A stretch of 64,000 nt of DNA. Origin: Chloroflexota bacterium. GTDB taxonomy: Bacteria; Chloroflexota; UBA11872; UBA12225; JAJDUF01. The notes below the pieces were generated by a model. That model saw only the letters and a list, made by a program, of their open reading frames with translations, did not search any database and was not told the DNA's origin. The position numbers and the translations under genes are program-made. The stretch is from positions 434,001 through 498,000 of the forward strand of contig JAJDUF010000010.1 in NCBI GenBank assembly GCA_022826725.1, in the 5' to 3' direction. Of this stretch, positions 7,816-16,431 are shown one piece after another. Each line of letters begins with the position of its first letter. Position 1 is the first letter of the stretch.

Positions 7816-9747
7816 ATGCCCGGATTTGATCTGATTTCGAGTATCCGCGAGATCGAAGCTGCGCGCGATGACAGCGTGCATCCCAGCTTTGTCGGCACCC
7901 TGTTCGACGGACAACCCAAGTTCGAGCTGCTCTTCCCATTTCCCAGACAGGCGGAGGCGGACAAGCACCTCGGCGACACCGTCTGCGCCGAGATCGCGCA
8001 GTTTCTGCACGACCACGTGGACCCCGACGCCATCGAACGCACCGGACACATTCCCCGCGAAGTTCTCGATGGTCTCGCGCAACTCGGCTGCTTTGGTCTC
8101 AAGATTCCCAAGGAGTACGGCGGGCAAGGACTGTCGCTGACGAACTACAACCGCGTCTTGCAGCTGGTGGCCAGCGTCAGCCCGGCCTTGGGATTGATCC
8201 TCTCCGCCCACCAATCGGTCGGCGTCGCCCAGGCCCTCATCCTGTTCGGCTCCGAGGAGCAACGCCGTCGGTACCTGCCCCTGCTGGCCCAGGGTAAGGT
8301 CTCGGCCTTTGCGCTCACCGAGCCGGCGGCCGGCTCCGATCCGGCCAACATGACGACGACCGCGGTGCTCGAAACACACGACGACGGCCCGCACTACCGC
8401 ATCAACGGCGAAAAGCTCTGGTGCTCCAACGGCACTATAGCCGATTACATGACGCTGATGGCAAAAGTGGATGGGCGCATTACCGCCTTCATCGTCCCCA
8501 TGAAGACGGCCGGCGTTGAGGTGGTGCAGCGTTGCGAGTTCATGGGGTTTCGGGGCCTCGAAAACGCCTACCTCCGGCTGACCGACGTTCGCATACCTGC
8601 AGAGAACGTCATCGGGCAGATCGGCGAGGGCCTCAAGATCGCGCTCACGACGCTCAACACCGGCCGGATCAGCGTCGCCGCCATGTGTCTCGGCATGGCC
8701 AAGCAAGTCTACGCGCCGACGATGAGCTGGGCGGCTGAACGGCAGCAGCTTGGTGACCGGATCGGCCGGCACGAGCTTAATACGCACAAGCTGGCGCACA
8801 TCGCTACCCACCTCTTCGCCTCCGAGGCGGTCGTGAGTTTCGTGGCGGCCTACGCCGAGCGCCACGACGTTGACTTCCGGGTAGAGAGCGCCATCGCCAA
8901 GCTCGTCAGCTCACTGTACCTCCAGGAGATTCTGGACCGGGCGATGGCGCTGCGGGGCGGCCGGGGTTACGAGAAGGCGGCCTCACTACGCCAGCGCGCG
9001 GGGGAAACGCCCTTCCCGATGGAGCGCCTGCTGCGCGACGGGCGGCTCTTCGTGATCGTCGAGGGCGCCAGCGAGATTATGAAACTCTTCATCTCGCGCG
9101 AGGTCATGGCTCCGCACATCAAGCTGGCCTTGCGGTGGCTGCTCAACACGCAGGACCGCTTTCCGGTCATCGCCGGCAACTTGGGCAAGCACTATCTGCC
9201 TTGGTACCTGCGGCAAGTGCTGCCACGGTCAACACCCGTGAACCGGCTGGCCGCGCCGCAGTTGGCAACGCACCTGCGCTACGTCGAGACCACCAGCAAG
9301 CGGTTGGCGCGGGTGCTGTTTCAGCAACTGATGCGGACGCTCCCGGAGTACGTCCGGCGGCGCAGTCGCTTTGCCGCAGACGGCGATGCCGCTTCATTCC
9401 AAGACGCCACCCTCGACCTCATCAACGACTTTGCGCGGCGTCAAGCCGGCATCGTGCGCTTCACCGAGATTGGCATTGACCTGTTCATGATGGCAACCGT
9501 CTGCTCCTACGCCGAGAGCTTTGGAGAGCGCGAGCGGCCCGAAGCGCGAGAGTTGGCGCACCTGTTCTGTCTTGATGCCCGTACCCGCATCGAGCAACGC
9601 TTCCGGGCCGTCCGAGACAATCACGACGAGGTGGCGACGCGGGTGGGACTGCGAGCGCTCCAAGGCAACGACGGCGCCGCGGCGGCGGAGCGGCAGAGCG
9701 GCTACAGCTTTCTCGGCGCTGGCATCGCCGAGCAGACCTACACCTAG
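7816..9747 (+). CDS. Acyl-CoA dehydrogenase, long (VLCAD/ACAD9-like) form
   Basis: This flavoprotein of 643 residues catalyses alpha,beta-dehydrogenation of acyl-CoAs. The order is N-terminal helical domain (GLKIPKEYGGQGLS near 95), beta-barrel middle domain (FALTEPAAGSDPANMTTTA near 170, WCSNG), C-terminal helical FAD domain, and the catalytic base Glu416 in VEGASEIMKLF. The C-terminus extends about 200 residues beyond a normal 380-400 residue dehydrogenase, as in VLCAD and ACAD9, where it mediates membrane association or dimerisation. The start ATG follows AAGGAGGG by 4 bases. It is divergently arranged with the acyl-CoA ligase at 6087, which would supply its substrate. The electron acceptor ETF is not in the window. 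Confidence 0.9.
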   Translation: MPGFDLISSIREIEAARDDSVHPSFVGTLFDGQPKFELLFPFPRQAEADKHLGDTVCAEIAQFLHDHVDPDAIERTGHIPREVLDGLAQLGCFGLKIPKEYGGQGLSLTNYNRVLQLVASVSPALGLILSAHQSVGVAQALILFGSEEQRRRYLPLLAQGKVSAFALTEPAAGSDPANMTTTAVLETHDDGPHYRINGEKLWCSNGTIADYMTLMAKVDGRITAFIVPMKTAGVEVVQRCEFMGFRGLENAYLRLTDVRIPAENVIGQIGEGLKIALTTLNTGRISVAAMCLGMAKQVYAPTMSWAAERQQLGDRIGRHELNTHKLAHIATHLFASEAVVSFVAAYAERHDVDFRVESAIAKLVSSLYLQEILDRAMALRGGRGYEKAASLRQRAGETPFPMERLLRDGRLFVIVEGASEIMKLFISREVMAPHIKLALRWLLNTQDRFPVIAGNLGKHYLPWYLRQVLPRSTPVNRLAAPQLATHLRYVETTSKRLARVLFQQLMRTLPEYVRRRSRFAADGDAASFQDATLDLINDFARRQAGIVRFTEIGIDLFMMATVCSYAESFGERERPEARELAHLFCLDARTRIEQRFRAVRDNHDEVATRVGLRALQGNDGAAAAERQSGYSFLGAGIAEQTYT

Positions 9748-9772
9748 CAGCGGCGCGCGGCCGCCACCACAT

Positions 9773-10573
9773 TCACGCGATCTTGCAGGTCAGCCCGCCG
9801 TCCACGACCAGTTGCGTGCCCGTAATGTATTTCGCCTCGTCCGAGGCCAGGAAAAGCGCGGCATAGGCCACGTCCCAGGCATCGCCCATCTTGCCGGTGG
9901 GGCACTGACTGTTGCGGATGGCCAGCATCTCCTCCACGTCCCCATCCGCATAGGCATCGGCCAGCGATTGGGCCACCATGGGCGTATTCATCAGCCCCGG
10001 CAAGATGGAATTCGCGCGAATGCCCTGCTTGGCGTACTGCATCGCAATGCTCTGCGTCAACTGAGTAATCGCCGCTTTGGTGGCGCTGTACGACACATAC
10101 GGCACGCCCAGCCAACGAATTCCCGTAATGGAGGAGATATTGACGATAGCGCCACGACCCTGCCGCACCATGTGCGGCAGCACGTACTTGCAGGTCAAGA
10201 AAATGCTCTTGAGGTTCACGGCGTTGACACGATCCCAGCTCTCCTCGCTGGCCTCCACACAGCCCCCGACCTCGACGATACCGACATTGTTGTGGAGCAC
10301 GTCAACGCGCCCATAGGTAGCCAGGCAGCGCTCGACCAGGGCCGCAACGTCCGCCGACTGCGAGACGTCGGCCTGGTACGTGGTGCAACTGCCCCCCTCG
10401 GCATCAATGATCTTCTTCGTCTCTTCCGCCGCGGCCAGGTGCAGATCAACGGCAAAGACCTTGGCCCCTTCCCGCGCGAACAATACCGCCGTGGCCTTGC
10501 CATTCCCCCAACCCGGCCCAATCGCTCCGGCACCGGTCACGATCGCAACTTTGTCCTGGAGTCGTTTCCCCAC
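9773..10573 (-). CDS. Short-chain dehydrogenase/reductase
   Basis: This is a classical SDR of 266 residues. The Rossmann glycine motif TGAGAIGPGWGNG starts at residue 13 and is unusual in having four extra residues between the first and last glycines. NNVG is at 95-98, Ser147/148 (NISSITG) and the catalytic Tyr162 and Lys166 (YSATK) follow, and the C-terminus is the usual VDGG. The start is GTG at 10573 behind AAGGAGGG. The frame stays open upstream to 10825, but that stretch is Arg/Pro-rich noise. Substrate unknown. A small gene of the same strand ends 49 bases upstream. Confidence 0.88.
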   Translation of the reverse strand: MGKRLQDKVAIVTGAGAIGPGWGNGKATAVLFAREGAKVFAVDLHLAAAEETKKIIDAEGGSCTTYQADVSQSADVAALVERCLATYGRVDVLHNNVGIVEVGGCVEASEESWDRVNAVNLKSIFLTCKYVLPHMVRQGRGAIVNISSITGIRWLGVPYVSYSATKAAITQLTQSIAMQYAKQGIRANSILPGLMNTPMVAQSLADAYADGDVEEMLAIRNSQCPTGKMGDAWDVAYAALFLASDEAKYITGTQLVVDGGLTCKIA

Positions 10574-10622
10574 GCTGCCCTCCTTACGGTAGACCGGGAC
10601 GTTCGCCCGCGCCCGCGAGAAT

Positions 10623-10973
10623 CTACTCCCCGGCCCCGGCGAACGGTTCGAGGTCAGTCGCACACCAGGCGTAGGCCGCCGACCGCCCCAGCCACTCGGC
10701 GGTCGGGATGTCCGCGGGGTCCTGGGCCACGCTCGCTGCCCGGGCAGCTTCCGTTTGCGCCGCCTGCGAGCGTTCGCGCAGCGAGTCGACCAACGCCGCG
10801 AGCGCCGCAGCCGAGGTCTGCCCACTAGCTACTGCTTGCGATAGCTCGTCTGCAACGGCGCCGATAGCCGCGTGCCTGGCAGCATCCCCGGCGCGAGTCG
10901 AGGCCTGTGAGCCGTGCGTCGGCTCCGCGCCAATCCATTGCCAGCGCGCCACCAATGCAGTGAGTGATCGCAT
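10623..10973 (-). CDS. Small Ala-rich hypothetical protein
   Basis: This is a 116-residue protein with a perfect AAGGAGGG site 4 bases before ATG at 10973, which makes it a convincing gene. It is almost entirely helical and alanine-rich (GAVADELSQAVASGQTSAAA, SLRERSQAAQTEAARAASVA), with a Trp-containing end (AEWLGRSAAYAWCATDLEPF). No signal peptide, membrane segment or known motif is visible. It is probably co-transcribed with the SDR at 9773. Function unknown. Confidence 0.6.
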   Translation of the reverse strand: MRSLTALVARWQWIGAEPTHGSQASTRAGDAARHAAIGAVADELSQAVASGQTSAAALAALVDSLRERSQAAQTEAARAASVAQDPADIPTAEWLGRSAAYAWCATDLEPFAGAGE

Positions 10974-11259
10974 CGTACCCTCCTTGTGCCGTGCGTCGAA
11001 GTTGCCTTGACCGGTGACCCTGGCGCACGGAGGAGTAGTACACTATGCAGCAGCCAGGGCCGGTGCCAACTCGGCTCTCGTCGCACGCGACTGTGCGCGA
11101 GCCGCCATTAGTGTGACCATACCGTGCTCCTGCCGCATGCGCCAACTGGTCACTCGCCTGGCGCCGCGCAAAGCGATACCCTAGTGCATGATCTAGCCAC
11201 CGGCGACGGACAATCCACGCGCACTCCTTCCCATCCCGGAGATCGAAGGGAGCAAGACC

Positions 11260-12351
11260 ATGGTCACACTACCCACCGATTACCTCTTCCCAACGCTGGT
11301 CGTCGGTAGCCTGCCACGGCCGGTGTGGATACGGGAGCTGATCGAGGAGCGGAAGGAGGGGCAGATTGGCGAAGCGGATGCGGATGCCCTGCTCGACGCC
11401 GCCATCCCGGCGGCCATTCGGATGCAGGAGCGGGCCGGCCTGGACTTCATCTCGGACGGCGAGTGGCGGCGCGAGAGCTACGTCAAGGTGTTCACCGAGG
11501 CCGTGGATGGCTTCACGACCGATCTCATCCTTGCCAGCTCCCCCTCGACCACGGCGCTGACCTACCCGGCAGTCACCGCAGAGCTACGGCCGCGGCGGCC
11601 GATTACCACCGCAGCCGCCGCCTTTCTGAAGGATCACGCGCACGCGCGGCTCAACGTCTCGCTGCCCTCGCCGTATACCGTCGCGCGACGCATGTGGAGC
11701 CAGGAGCATTCCACGGCTGCTTATGCGACGTGGGAAGACTTCATGGCGGCGTGCGTACCGATTATCCGCCAGGAAATTCAGGACTTGATTGCGCTGGGTG
11801 TCCAGGCCGTCCAACTCGACGACCCCTGGCTGGCCCTGCTCGTAGACCCGCGCTACCGCGAGCGCGAGGGGATTACCGACGTCAACCATGAGATCGAAAT
11901 GTCGGTGGCGGGCGTAAACGGCGCGACGGAGGGCATCGAAGGCGTCTTCCTCAGCGTGCATCTCTGCCACGCACACTACAACCGGCGGCACGGTACCCGC
12001 GGTCCATACGACTTGATTATCGGCGCGCTCGGCGAGATGAACGTGGATCGCTTCGCGATGGAGTTCGCCACGCCCGATGCGGAAGGGATCGAGGTGCTGA
12101 AGGACTTCCCCGAGCACAAGATTCTGGGGCTGGGGGTCATTGACCATACCGATACCCACGTCGAAACGCCCGAAGAGGTCGTCGCTCGCGTCGAGGCCGC
12201 CATGGAATACGTGCCCAAGGAGCGCATCACCCTGAATACGGACTGCGGCTTTGCCCCGTCGAGCAGTAACCCCATGGATTTCGACGAGGCCTACCTCAAG
12301 CTCAAGGCCATGTGCCAGGGTGCCCAGCTGCTCCGCGACAAGCACGGCTAG
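11260..12351 (+). CDS. MetE C-terminal-domain-like cobalamin-independent methyltransferase
   Basis: This 363-residue TIM barrel corresponds to the catalytic C-terminal half of MetE and to its stand-alone relatives (MetE-like, UROD/MetE superfamily). Zinc ligands are in place: His234 and Cys236 (HLCHAH), Glu268 (FAMEFA) and Cys329 (NTDCGF). The N-terminus GSLPRP and the segment SDGEWRRESYV match the substrate-binding loop around the first strand. The N-terminal half-barrel of full MetE is absent. A role in methyl transfer to a thiol such as homocysteine, from a corrinoid or other donor, is inferred. The start follows GAAGGGAG. The preceding 286 bases (10974-11259) hold nothing I can recognise. 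Confidence 0.85.
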   Translation: MVTLPTDYLFPTLVVGSLPRPVWIRELIEERKEGQIGEADADALLDAAIPAAIRMQERAGLDFISDGEWRRESYVKVFTEAVDGFTTDLILASSPSTTALTYPAVTAELRPRRPITTAAAAFLKDHAHARLNVSLPSPYTVARRMWSQEHSTAAYATWEDFMAACVPIIRQEIQDLIALGVQAVQLDDPWLALLVDPRYREREGITDVNHEIEMSVAGVNGATEGIEGVFLSVHLCHAHYNRRHGTRGPYDLIIGALGEMNVDRFAMEFATPDAEGIEVLKDFPEHKILGLGVIDHTDTHVETPEEVVARVEAAMEYVPKERITLNTDCGFAPSSSNPMDFDEAYLKLKAMCQGAQLLRDKHG

Positions 12352-12467
12352 ATTTTCCCGGCGCTCCGGCACAGCGGCCGCCGCGCCGCGACGTGCCGCC
12401 GCTCGTTCCTCCTGCTGAGGGGTGGGTCGCGGCCCGCTCTCATCGGTAGAGCCGGGAGGGGAACGCT

Positions 12468-12878
12468 ATGTGGACGCTGGACGTGAACTACCTCGCCGTC
12501 GTCGTCGCCGCCATCGTACCCATGGCCCTGGGGGCCGTGTGGTACTCGCCGGTGCTGTTCTCTAACGCCTGGCTGGCCGCCATCGGCAAGACCGCCGAGG
12601 AAATCTCCGCGCAAGCGAATCAGGTCCAGGCGTTTTCGATTGCTATTGCCGCCTCGCTGATCAGCGCCTACGTGCTGGCGGTACTCGCTGCGTTGAGCGG
12701 GGCGAGCAGCATACTCGACGGAATCATCTTGGGTCTCTGGGCGGTCGTGTTCATTGCCACCGCCAGCGCCACTTGGGGCGCATTCGAGGCCCGGCCGCTG
12801 CGTCTCTGGCTCATCAACAACGGCTACTACCTGGTCGGCCTACCGATCATGGGCGCCATCATCGCCGTCTGGCGCTAA
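12468..12878 (+). CDS. DUF1761 integral membrane protein
   Basis: This is a 136-residue protein with four predicted membrane helices. The first, VNYLAVVVAAIVPMALGAVW, continues into YSPVLF, the family signature (NYLAVLVAA..LGALWYSP). The others are near 52-75, 78-100 and 112-134, the last ending GYYLVGLPIMGAIIAVWR. Length is normal for DUF1761. No enzymatic function is known for the family. The start ATG follows GGGAGGGGAACGCT. The downstream ThuA gene starts 133 bases later on the same strand. Confidence 0.85.
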   Translation: MWTLDVNYLAVVVAAIVPMALGAVWYSPVLFSNAWLAAIGKTAEEISAQANQVQAFSIAIAASLISAYVLAVLAALSGASSILDGIILGLWAVVFIATASATWGAFEARPLRLWLINNGYYLVGLPIMGAIIAVWR

Positions 12879-13011
12879 CACCCCGGCACACACACGGTTG
12901 GGTACAATGATGGCCGGTAGGAGCTTCGCTGCCCGGCTCCGTGCGGCGCTCTCGCGGGCGCGCGGCGCGGTCGCACGGGCGCTGCGGAAGCGTACCGTGA
13001 GGGAGGTAGGT

Positions 13012-13689
13012 ATGCCGTCTACGGATCCAATCCGCGTGCTGGTCTGGTCCGAGCGCACCGAACCGGCAGCCGTCTATCCCGACGGGATGAACGGGATTAT
13101 CGCCGCCGCCTTGAATGAGCGAGACGGCATCGTGGCGCAGACGGCCCAGATCAACGATCCCGAGCAAGGTCTCAGCGAGGCGGCGCTGGCGACAACCGAC
13201 GTGCTGGTCTGGTGGGGACACGGTCGTCACCGGGACGTGACCGACGAATCGGTCGCACGTATCGTCCGCCACGTGACCGCACGGGGGATGGGGTTCATGC
13301 CGCTCCACTCCTCCCACCACTCCCGGGCCTTCAAGGCCCTGATGGGTACCTCCTGCGACCTCGGCGGCTGGCGCGAGGACGGCCAGCCGGCGCACCTCTA
13401 CGTAGCCGAGCCTAGCCACCCGATTGCCGCCGGCGTACCGCAATACGTCGTCATTCCGCAGGATGAGATGTACTCCGAGTGGTTTGTCATTCCGCCCCCT
13501 GATGAGTTGGTCTTCATCTCATCATTCTTGGGCGGCGCCGAGGTTTTCCGCTCCGGCTGCTGCTGGCAGCGCGGCGCCGGCCGCATCTTCTATTTCCAGC
13601 CCGGTCACGAGACGTACCCGGTCTACTACCAGCCGGAGTTGCACACCATCCTCGCCAACGGCGTCTACTGGTCCGCCGGCCGCACTTGA
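13012..13689 (+). CDS. ThuA-like domain protein
   Basis: A 225-residue class I glutamine-amidotransferase-like fold of the ThuA (trehalose utilisation) family. RVLVWSERTEPAAVYPDGMN at the start, DVLVWWGHGRH near 65, GFMPLHSSHHSRAFKALMG near 100 and FYFQPGHETYPVY near 195 are family blocks. ThuA proteins have been implicated in 3-keto-disaccharide metabolism with Gfo/Idh-type dehydrogenases, two of which are in this window but not adjacent. The start at 13012 directly follows GAGGGAGGTAGGT. The frame is open upstream to 12754, but that part overlaps DUF1761 and an Arg-rich stretch. Confidence 0.85.
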   Translation: MPSTDPIRVLVWSERTEPAAVYPDGMNGIIAAALNERDGIVAQTAQINDPEQGLSEAALATTDVLVWWGHGRHRDVTDESVARIVRHVTARGMGFMPLHSSHHSRAFKALMGTSCDLGGWREDGQPAHLYVAEPSHPIAAGVPQYVVIPQDEMYSEWFVIPPPDELVFISSFLGGAEVFRSGCCWQRGAGRIFYFQPGHETYPVYYQPELHTILANGVYWSAGRT

Positions 13690-13721
13690 TCGGGCCTTAG
13701 GTGCGGAACCGGTATCCCTCG

Positions 13722-14561
13722 TCACTCCGGCGTCTCCTCCAGCGTCCATAGCTCGGTCAGCGGTATCGCCGCCAGCGCCGCGTAGTCGGCCGGCGGCTCC
13801 GTAGCGGTGGCCGTCGCGGCGACGGCCCGGTCGCGCCACCACAGCACCACAGCCGTCCCTCCACACACACGCAGCCGGCCGGAGCCGAACGTCGCCCGCG
13901 TCAGCGCCTGCACGCTATCCGCAACGCTGCCGTCCACCGCAGCACCCTGACGCATGGGGATAGTCACGGTCAGCGCCGGGTCGGTGGGATTGATGCGCCA
14001 CCGACTGCACGTGTCGGCAACGAGGCGGACGGTACGGCGCGCTCCAGCATTGATGGCGCCGTGAAAATGCTCGACCTCGTTGAGCAGTATCTCGACCAGC
14101 TCCGCATCCGGCGCCGGCAACGGCCGCAGTTGCCGGGACGTGCGCGCGGCGAACACGTCGTCCCAGCCGGGCGAGTAGCGCTTGATGTCCACCACCGGCG
14201 TGCCGTCAATCATGTCCAGCCGCTCCAGCGAGAGCACCGTGCCGTCCCGCTGCACCAGCCGCGCGATGTTGAGCGCCACCGGATTGGGCCGCGTGCTCGA
14301 CCGCAGGCCAAACACGCCACGCTGCTCCCGCCCCGGCCGGCGACTCTTGCCGGTGACGGTGAGGCGATGGCGGTGCGCCTGGTGAAACCAGCCCAGGATG
14401 ATGAGATGGCTATTCGACTCGATGTCGCCGAGGCCGTCCGCGAACTCCGGGAGTAGCTCGATCTTGGCCGGCACCCCGTCGTTGGGCATGACCTCGCGGT
14501 CGTCAATCGGTGAGCGCACGTAGCCTATCGGTGTCAGCATGATCGGCTGCGGTCCGGACAT
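13722..14561 (-). CDS. trmO: TrmO-type tRNA t6A37 methyltransferase fused to a degenerate FmdE-like domain
   Basis: Residues 1-140 are TrmO/TsaA: PIGYVRSPIDDRE at the start, SHLIILGWFHQAHRH near 45, then RRPGREQRGVFGLRSSTRPNP and a DGTPVVDIKRY strand. TrmO uses SAM to methylate N6 of t6A at position 37 of tRNA. Residues about 150-255 are an added domain with FHGAINAGARRTVRLVADTC and AAVDGSVADSVQALTRATFG, which parallels FmdE (HGHLCPG..., ...VDAIQ.LTGCTFGKG) but lacks the metal-binding cysteines. The start ATG at 14561 follows GGAGGC; an in-frame TTG lies at 14585. The function of the tail is unknown, possibly RNA binding or a relic. Confidence 0.82.
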   Translation of the reverse strand: MSGPQPIMLTPIGYVRSPIDDREVMPNDGVPAKIELLPEFADGLGDIESNSHLIILGWFHQAHRHRLTVTGKSRRPGREQRGVFGLRSSTRPNPVALNIARLVQRDGTVLSLERLDMIDGTPVVDIKRYSPGWDDVFAARTSRQLRPLPAPDAELVEILLNEVEHFHGAINAGARRTVRLVADTCSRWRINPTDPALTVTIPMRQGAAVDGSVADSVQALTRATFGSGRLRVCGGTAVVLWWRDRAVAATATATEPPADYAALAAIPLTELWTLEETPE

Positions 14562-14597
14562 CCGTGTGCCTCCATCGCGGTGCAATCGGTGCCGCGC

Positions 14598-15440
14598 CTA
14601 CAGCGCGATTCGCAGCCCATCGTATGCCACACTCACGTTGAGTTCGGCCACCTCCCGCACCAGTGCGACCGCCCGGTCTTCCATTCCCGGGTGTACGTGG
14701 ACGAGTACCGTCTGCTGTGGCTGCGTCTCGCGGAGGAAGGACGCGACCGCCGCCGGTCGTAAGTGCGACGTTTCCAGTAACAGGAGATCCGTCCCGGCAA
14801 TGACGGGCCGCAAGTCATCTAAGCCACCGAGGTCCCCCGAGTAGATGATTCTGCGGCCCTCCAATTCAATCAAAAAGGAGAAACATTCTTGGGGTAGCTG
14901 GGTGGCACGGGTGGCCGTCACCTTCAGTCCAGGCTCGGCATGGATCTCTCCGAGGCGAATAGGCGGCCAAGCAAGCTTGAAGCGCAGTCGCTCTGGTCCC
15001 AACATACAGGCGGCCAGAAATTCCTGAAAGGGTGTGATCGCGGATGCGGGGAGATGCAGCCTGATCTCGCTCGGCAGCGTTGTTTCAATGGTTATCCCGT
15101 CGGGCGACCGGGGAAACCGGAGATTGCGGAGGTGCCAGTCGGACCTGACGTGCATAGACCAAGGCAACCCCGCGCCTCGCGAGGGATCTACGTTACGGCT
15201 CATCAACCGGATGGCGTTAATGAGCTGCGGCAGGCCCCCAAGGTGATCCATGTGCAGATGCGAGACAAAGATACCTCGCACGCTCGTGACCGAGATGCCA
15301 TGGCGATACAACGACGCTGCGACCGGCTCGCCACAGTCGAAGAGGTACGTAGACGAGCGGTGCAGCAGGGCGACAGAGGGGTTGCTGCGCGTGGCTGTAG
15401 CAAACGCGCCCCCGGACCCGAGGATCACTAGCTCGCTCAT
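14598..15440 (-). CDS. Metallo-beta-lactamase-fold hydrolase, RNase Z-like
   Basis: This is a 280-residue MBL-fold protein. HLHMDHLGG at 61-69 carries the first metal ligands, YSGDLGGLDDLRP near 210 supplies the bridging Asp, and VHVHPGME near 255 gives the last His. LGSGGAFATATRSNPS at the start and the TxYLFDCGE strand resemble RNase Z/ElaC and PhnP-type hydrolases. The long ExoArm expected of tRNase Z is not evident, so a phosphodiesterase or unknown hydrolase is as likely. ATG at 15440 is chosen; in-frame GTG codons at 15449 and 15446 are alternatives, all with a weak ribosome binding site. Confidence 0.82.
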   Translation of the reverse strand: MSELVILGSGGAFATATRSNPSVALLHRSSTYLFDCGEPVAASLYRHGISVTSVRGIFVSHLHMDHLGGLPQLINAIRLMSRNVDPSRGAGLPWSMHVRSDWHLRNLRFPRSPDGITIETTLPSEIRLHLPASAITPFQEFLAACMLGPERLRFKLAWPPIRLGEIHAEPGLKVTATRATQLPQECFSFLIELEGRRIIYSGDLGGLDDLRPVIAGTDLLLLETSHLRPAAVASFLRETQPQQTVLVHVHPGMEDRAVALVREVAELNVSVAYDGLRIAL

Positions 15441-15508
15441 AAACACCACTCACTCACGCGAATGGTCTGCCGGATAGTCTCGTTGGCGGCGCGCTGCGTC
15501 GCCACCAG

Positions 15509-16303
15509 CTAGATGCAGCCTGGGAACCGCTGCCCTGTTACCTGGAGAAAGTCCGTGCCCAGCTCGACGAGGCGAGCCGGCTTGGGAGGTGGTCCGACGT
15601 AGCGGCACTCGGAGCGCACGTAGTGCGTGGCATAGCCGCGCCGGCGCTTGTCGGACAGGTTGATGCCGCTGGCATGGAGCAGCCAGCCGTGGTGAAAGCC
15701 GCAGCCACCCGCCCGCACCACGAGGGGCACCGCGTCGCCCAGCTCCCCGCGCTGTGCCCGCGCCTCGTACTCCACGCGCTCCTCGCGGGTCAGGGCGCCG
15801 AGCTTGTGCGACCCGGGCAAGTACCACAGACAGCCATTCTCCTCCGTCGAGTCGTCCAGCGCCGTCCAGCAGCTGACCAAGTGCTGGGGTGGATCAATGT
15901 CAAACCCGGCGGGCTGGTCCTGGTGATAGGGCTGCCGCGAGCCGACGCGCGGTGGCTTCATGAAGAGCTGGTCCTGGTACAGGACCAGGTTCGGGCCGAG
16001 CAGCGCTTTGATGATCTCCACGATCCGCGGCCGGCGGGCGTGTGCCGCGAAGACCGGATCGCGGCTGAGGGCCAACGCCGCCATTTTCCGCAACGAGAAC
16101 TCGTAGTCGTCCGCTTCCTTCTCACCGCGCGCCACCGCCGGCTCGACCTGCCGCAAGACACGCGATTGTTCCGGCGAATCGGGCTGGGCAATCTCTTCCG
16201 CCCGCGCGCGCATGGCGGCTACCTCGTCCGGTGTGAGCAGGTCCTCCACGATCAGGAATCCTTGCTCATGAAATTGCGCTACCTCGGCTTGCGTCAGTGC
16301 CAT
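15509..16303 (-). CDS. Phytanoyl-CoA dioxygenase (PhyH) family protein
   Basis: This is a Fe(II)/2-oxoglutarate dioxygenase of the double-stranded beta-helix type, 264 residues. The facial triad is His127 and Asp129 (YHQD) with distal His210 (LLHASGINLS). The 2-oxoglutarate-binding Arg lies just after, in KRRRGYATHY. ENGCLWYLPGSHKLG is the family strand. It hydroxylates an unactivated carbon; in bacteria, substrates range from acyl-CoAs to natural products, and none is implied here. The start ATG follows GGAGGC; an upstream TTG at 16315 is less likely. Two other PhyH genes (46602, 54511) are in the window, and all three differ strongly from each other. Confidence 0.88.
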   Translation of the reverse strand: MALTQAEVAQFHEQGFLIVEDLLTPDEVAAMRARAEEIAQPDSPEQSRVLRQVEPAVARGEKEADDYEFSLRKMAALALSRDPVFAAHARRPRIVEIIKALLGPNLVLYQDQLFMKPPRVGSRQPYHQDQPAGFDIDPPQHLVSCWTALDDSTEENGCLWYLPGSHKLGALTREERVEYEARAQRGELGDAVPLVVRAGGCGFHHGWLLHASGINLSDKRRRGYATHYVRSECRYVGPPPKPARLVELGTDFLQVTGQRFPGCI

Positions 16304-16337
16304 GTGTGCCTCCAATTCCGTACCGATCCGTAGGTGG

Positions 16338-16375
16338 ACCTACCCTCCTGAAGGGAAGGAGCCGGGGGTTAGGTC
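16338..16375. repeat. Degenerate copy of the CCCCTTCCCT-AGGGAAGGGG hairpin repeat
   Basis: The right half AAGGGAAGGAGCCGGGGGTTAGGTC matches the tail of the element seen intact at 46527-46564 and 47583-47620. The left arm is decayed (CTACCCTCCTG). It lies between two minus-strand genes. Confidence 0.6.
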
Positions 16376-16431
16376 CAACCCGCTCTGCCCGTCGCTATGA
16401 TACACCCGCTGCCGGCGGTCCGGCCGTGCGT

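Noticed and set aside
7690..8865. 391-codon minus-strand frame opposite the acyl-CoA dehydrogenase
   Set aside because: His/Arg/Gly-rich shadow frame. The plus strand encodes a complete enzyme with catalytic residues in place.
9773..10825. 350-codon SDR frame
   Set aside because: The first 84 codons are Arg/Pro-rich and overlap a better-supported small gene (10623-10973). GTG 10573 with AAGGAGGG gives a standard SDR N-terminus.
10974..11259. Hidden gene or RNA in the 286-base gap before the MetE-like gene
   Set aside because: No frame with a ribosome binding site, no tRNA-like or terminator-like structure, and no repeat was found.
12754..13689. ThuA protein with an 86-residue N-terminal extension
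   Set aside because: The extension overlaps DUF1761 and is compositionally random. GAGGGAGGTAGGT precedes ATG 13012.
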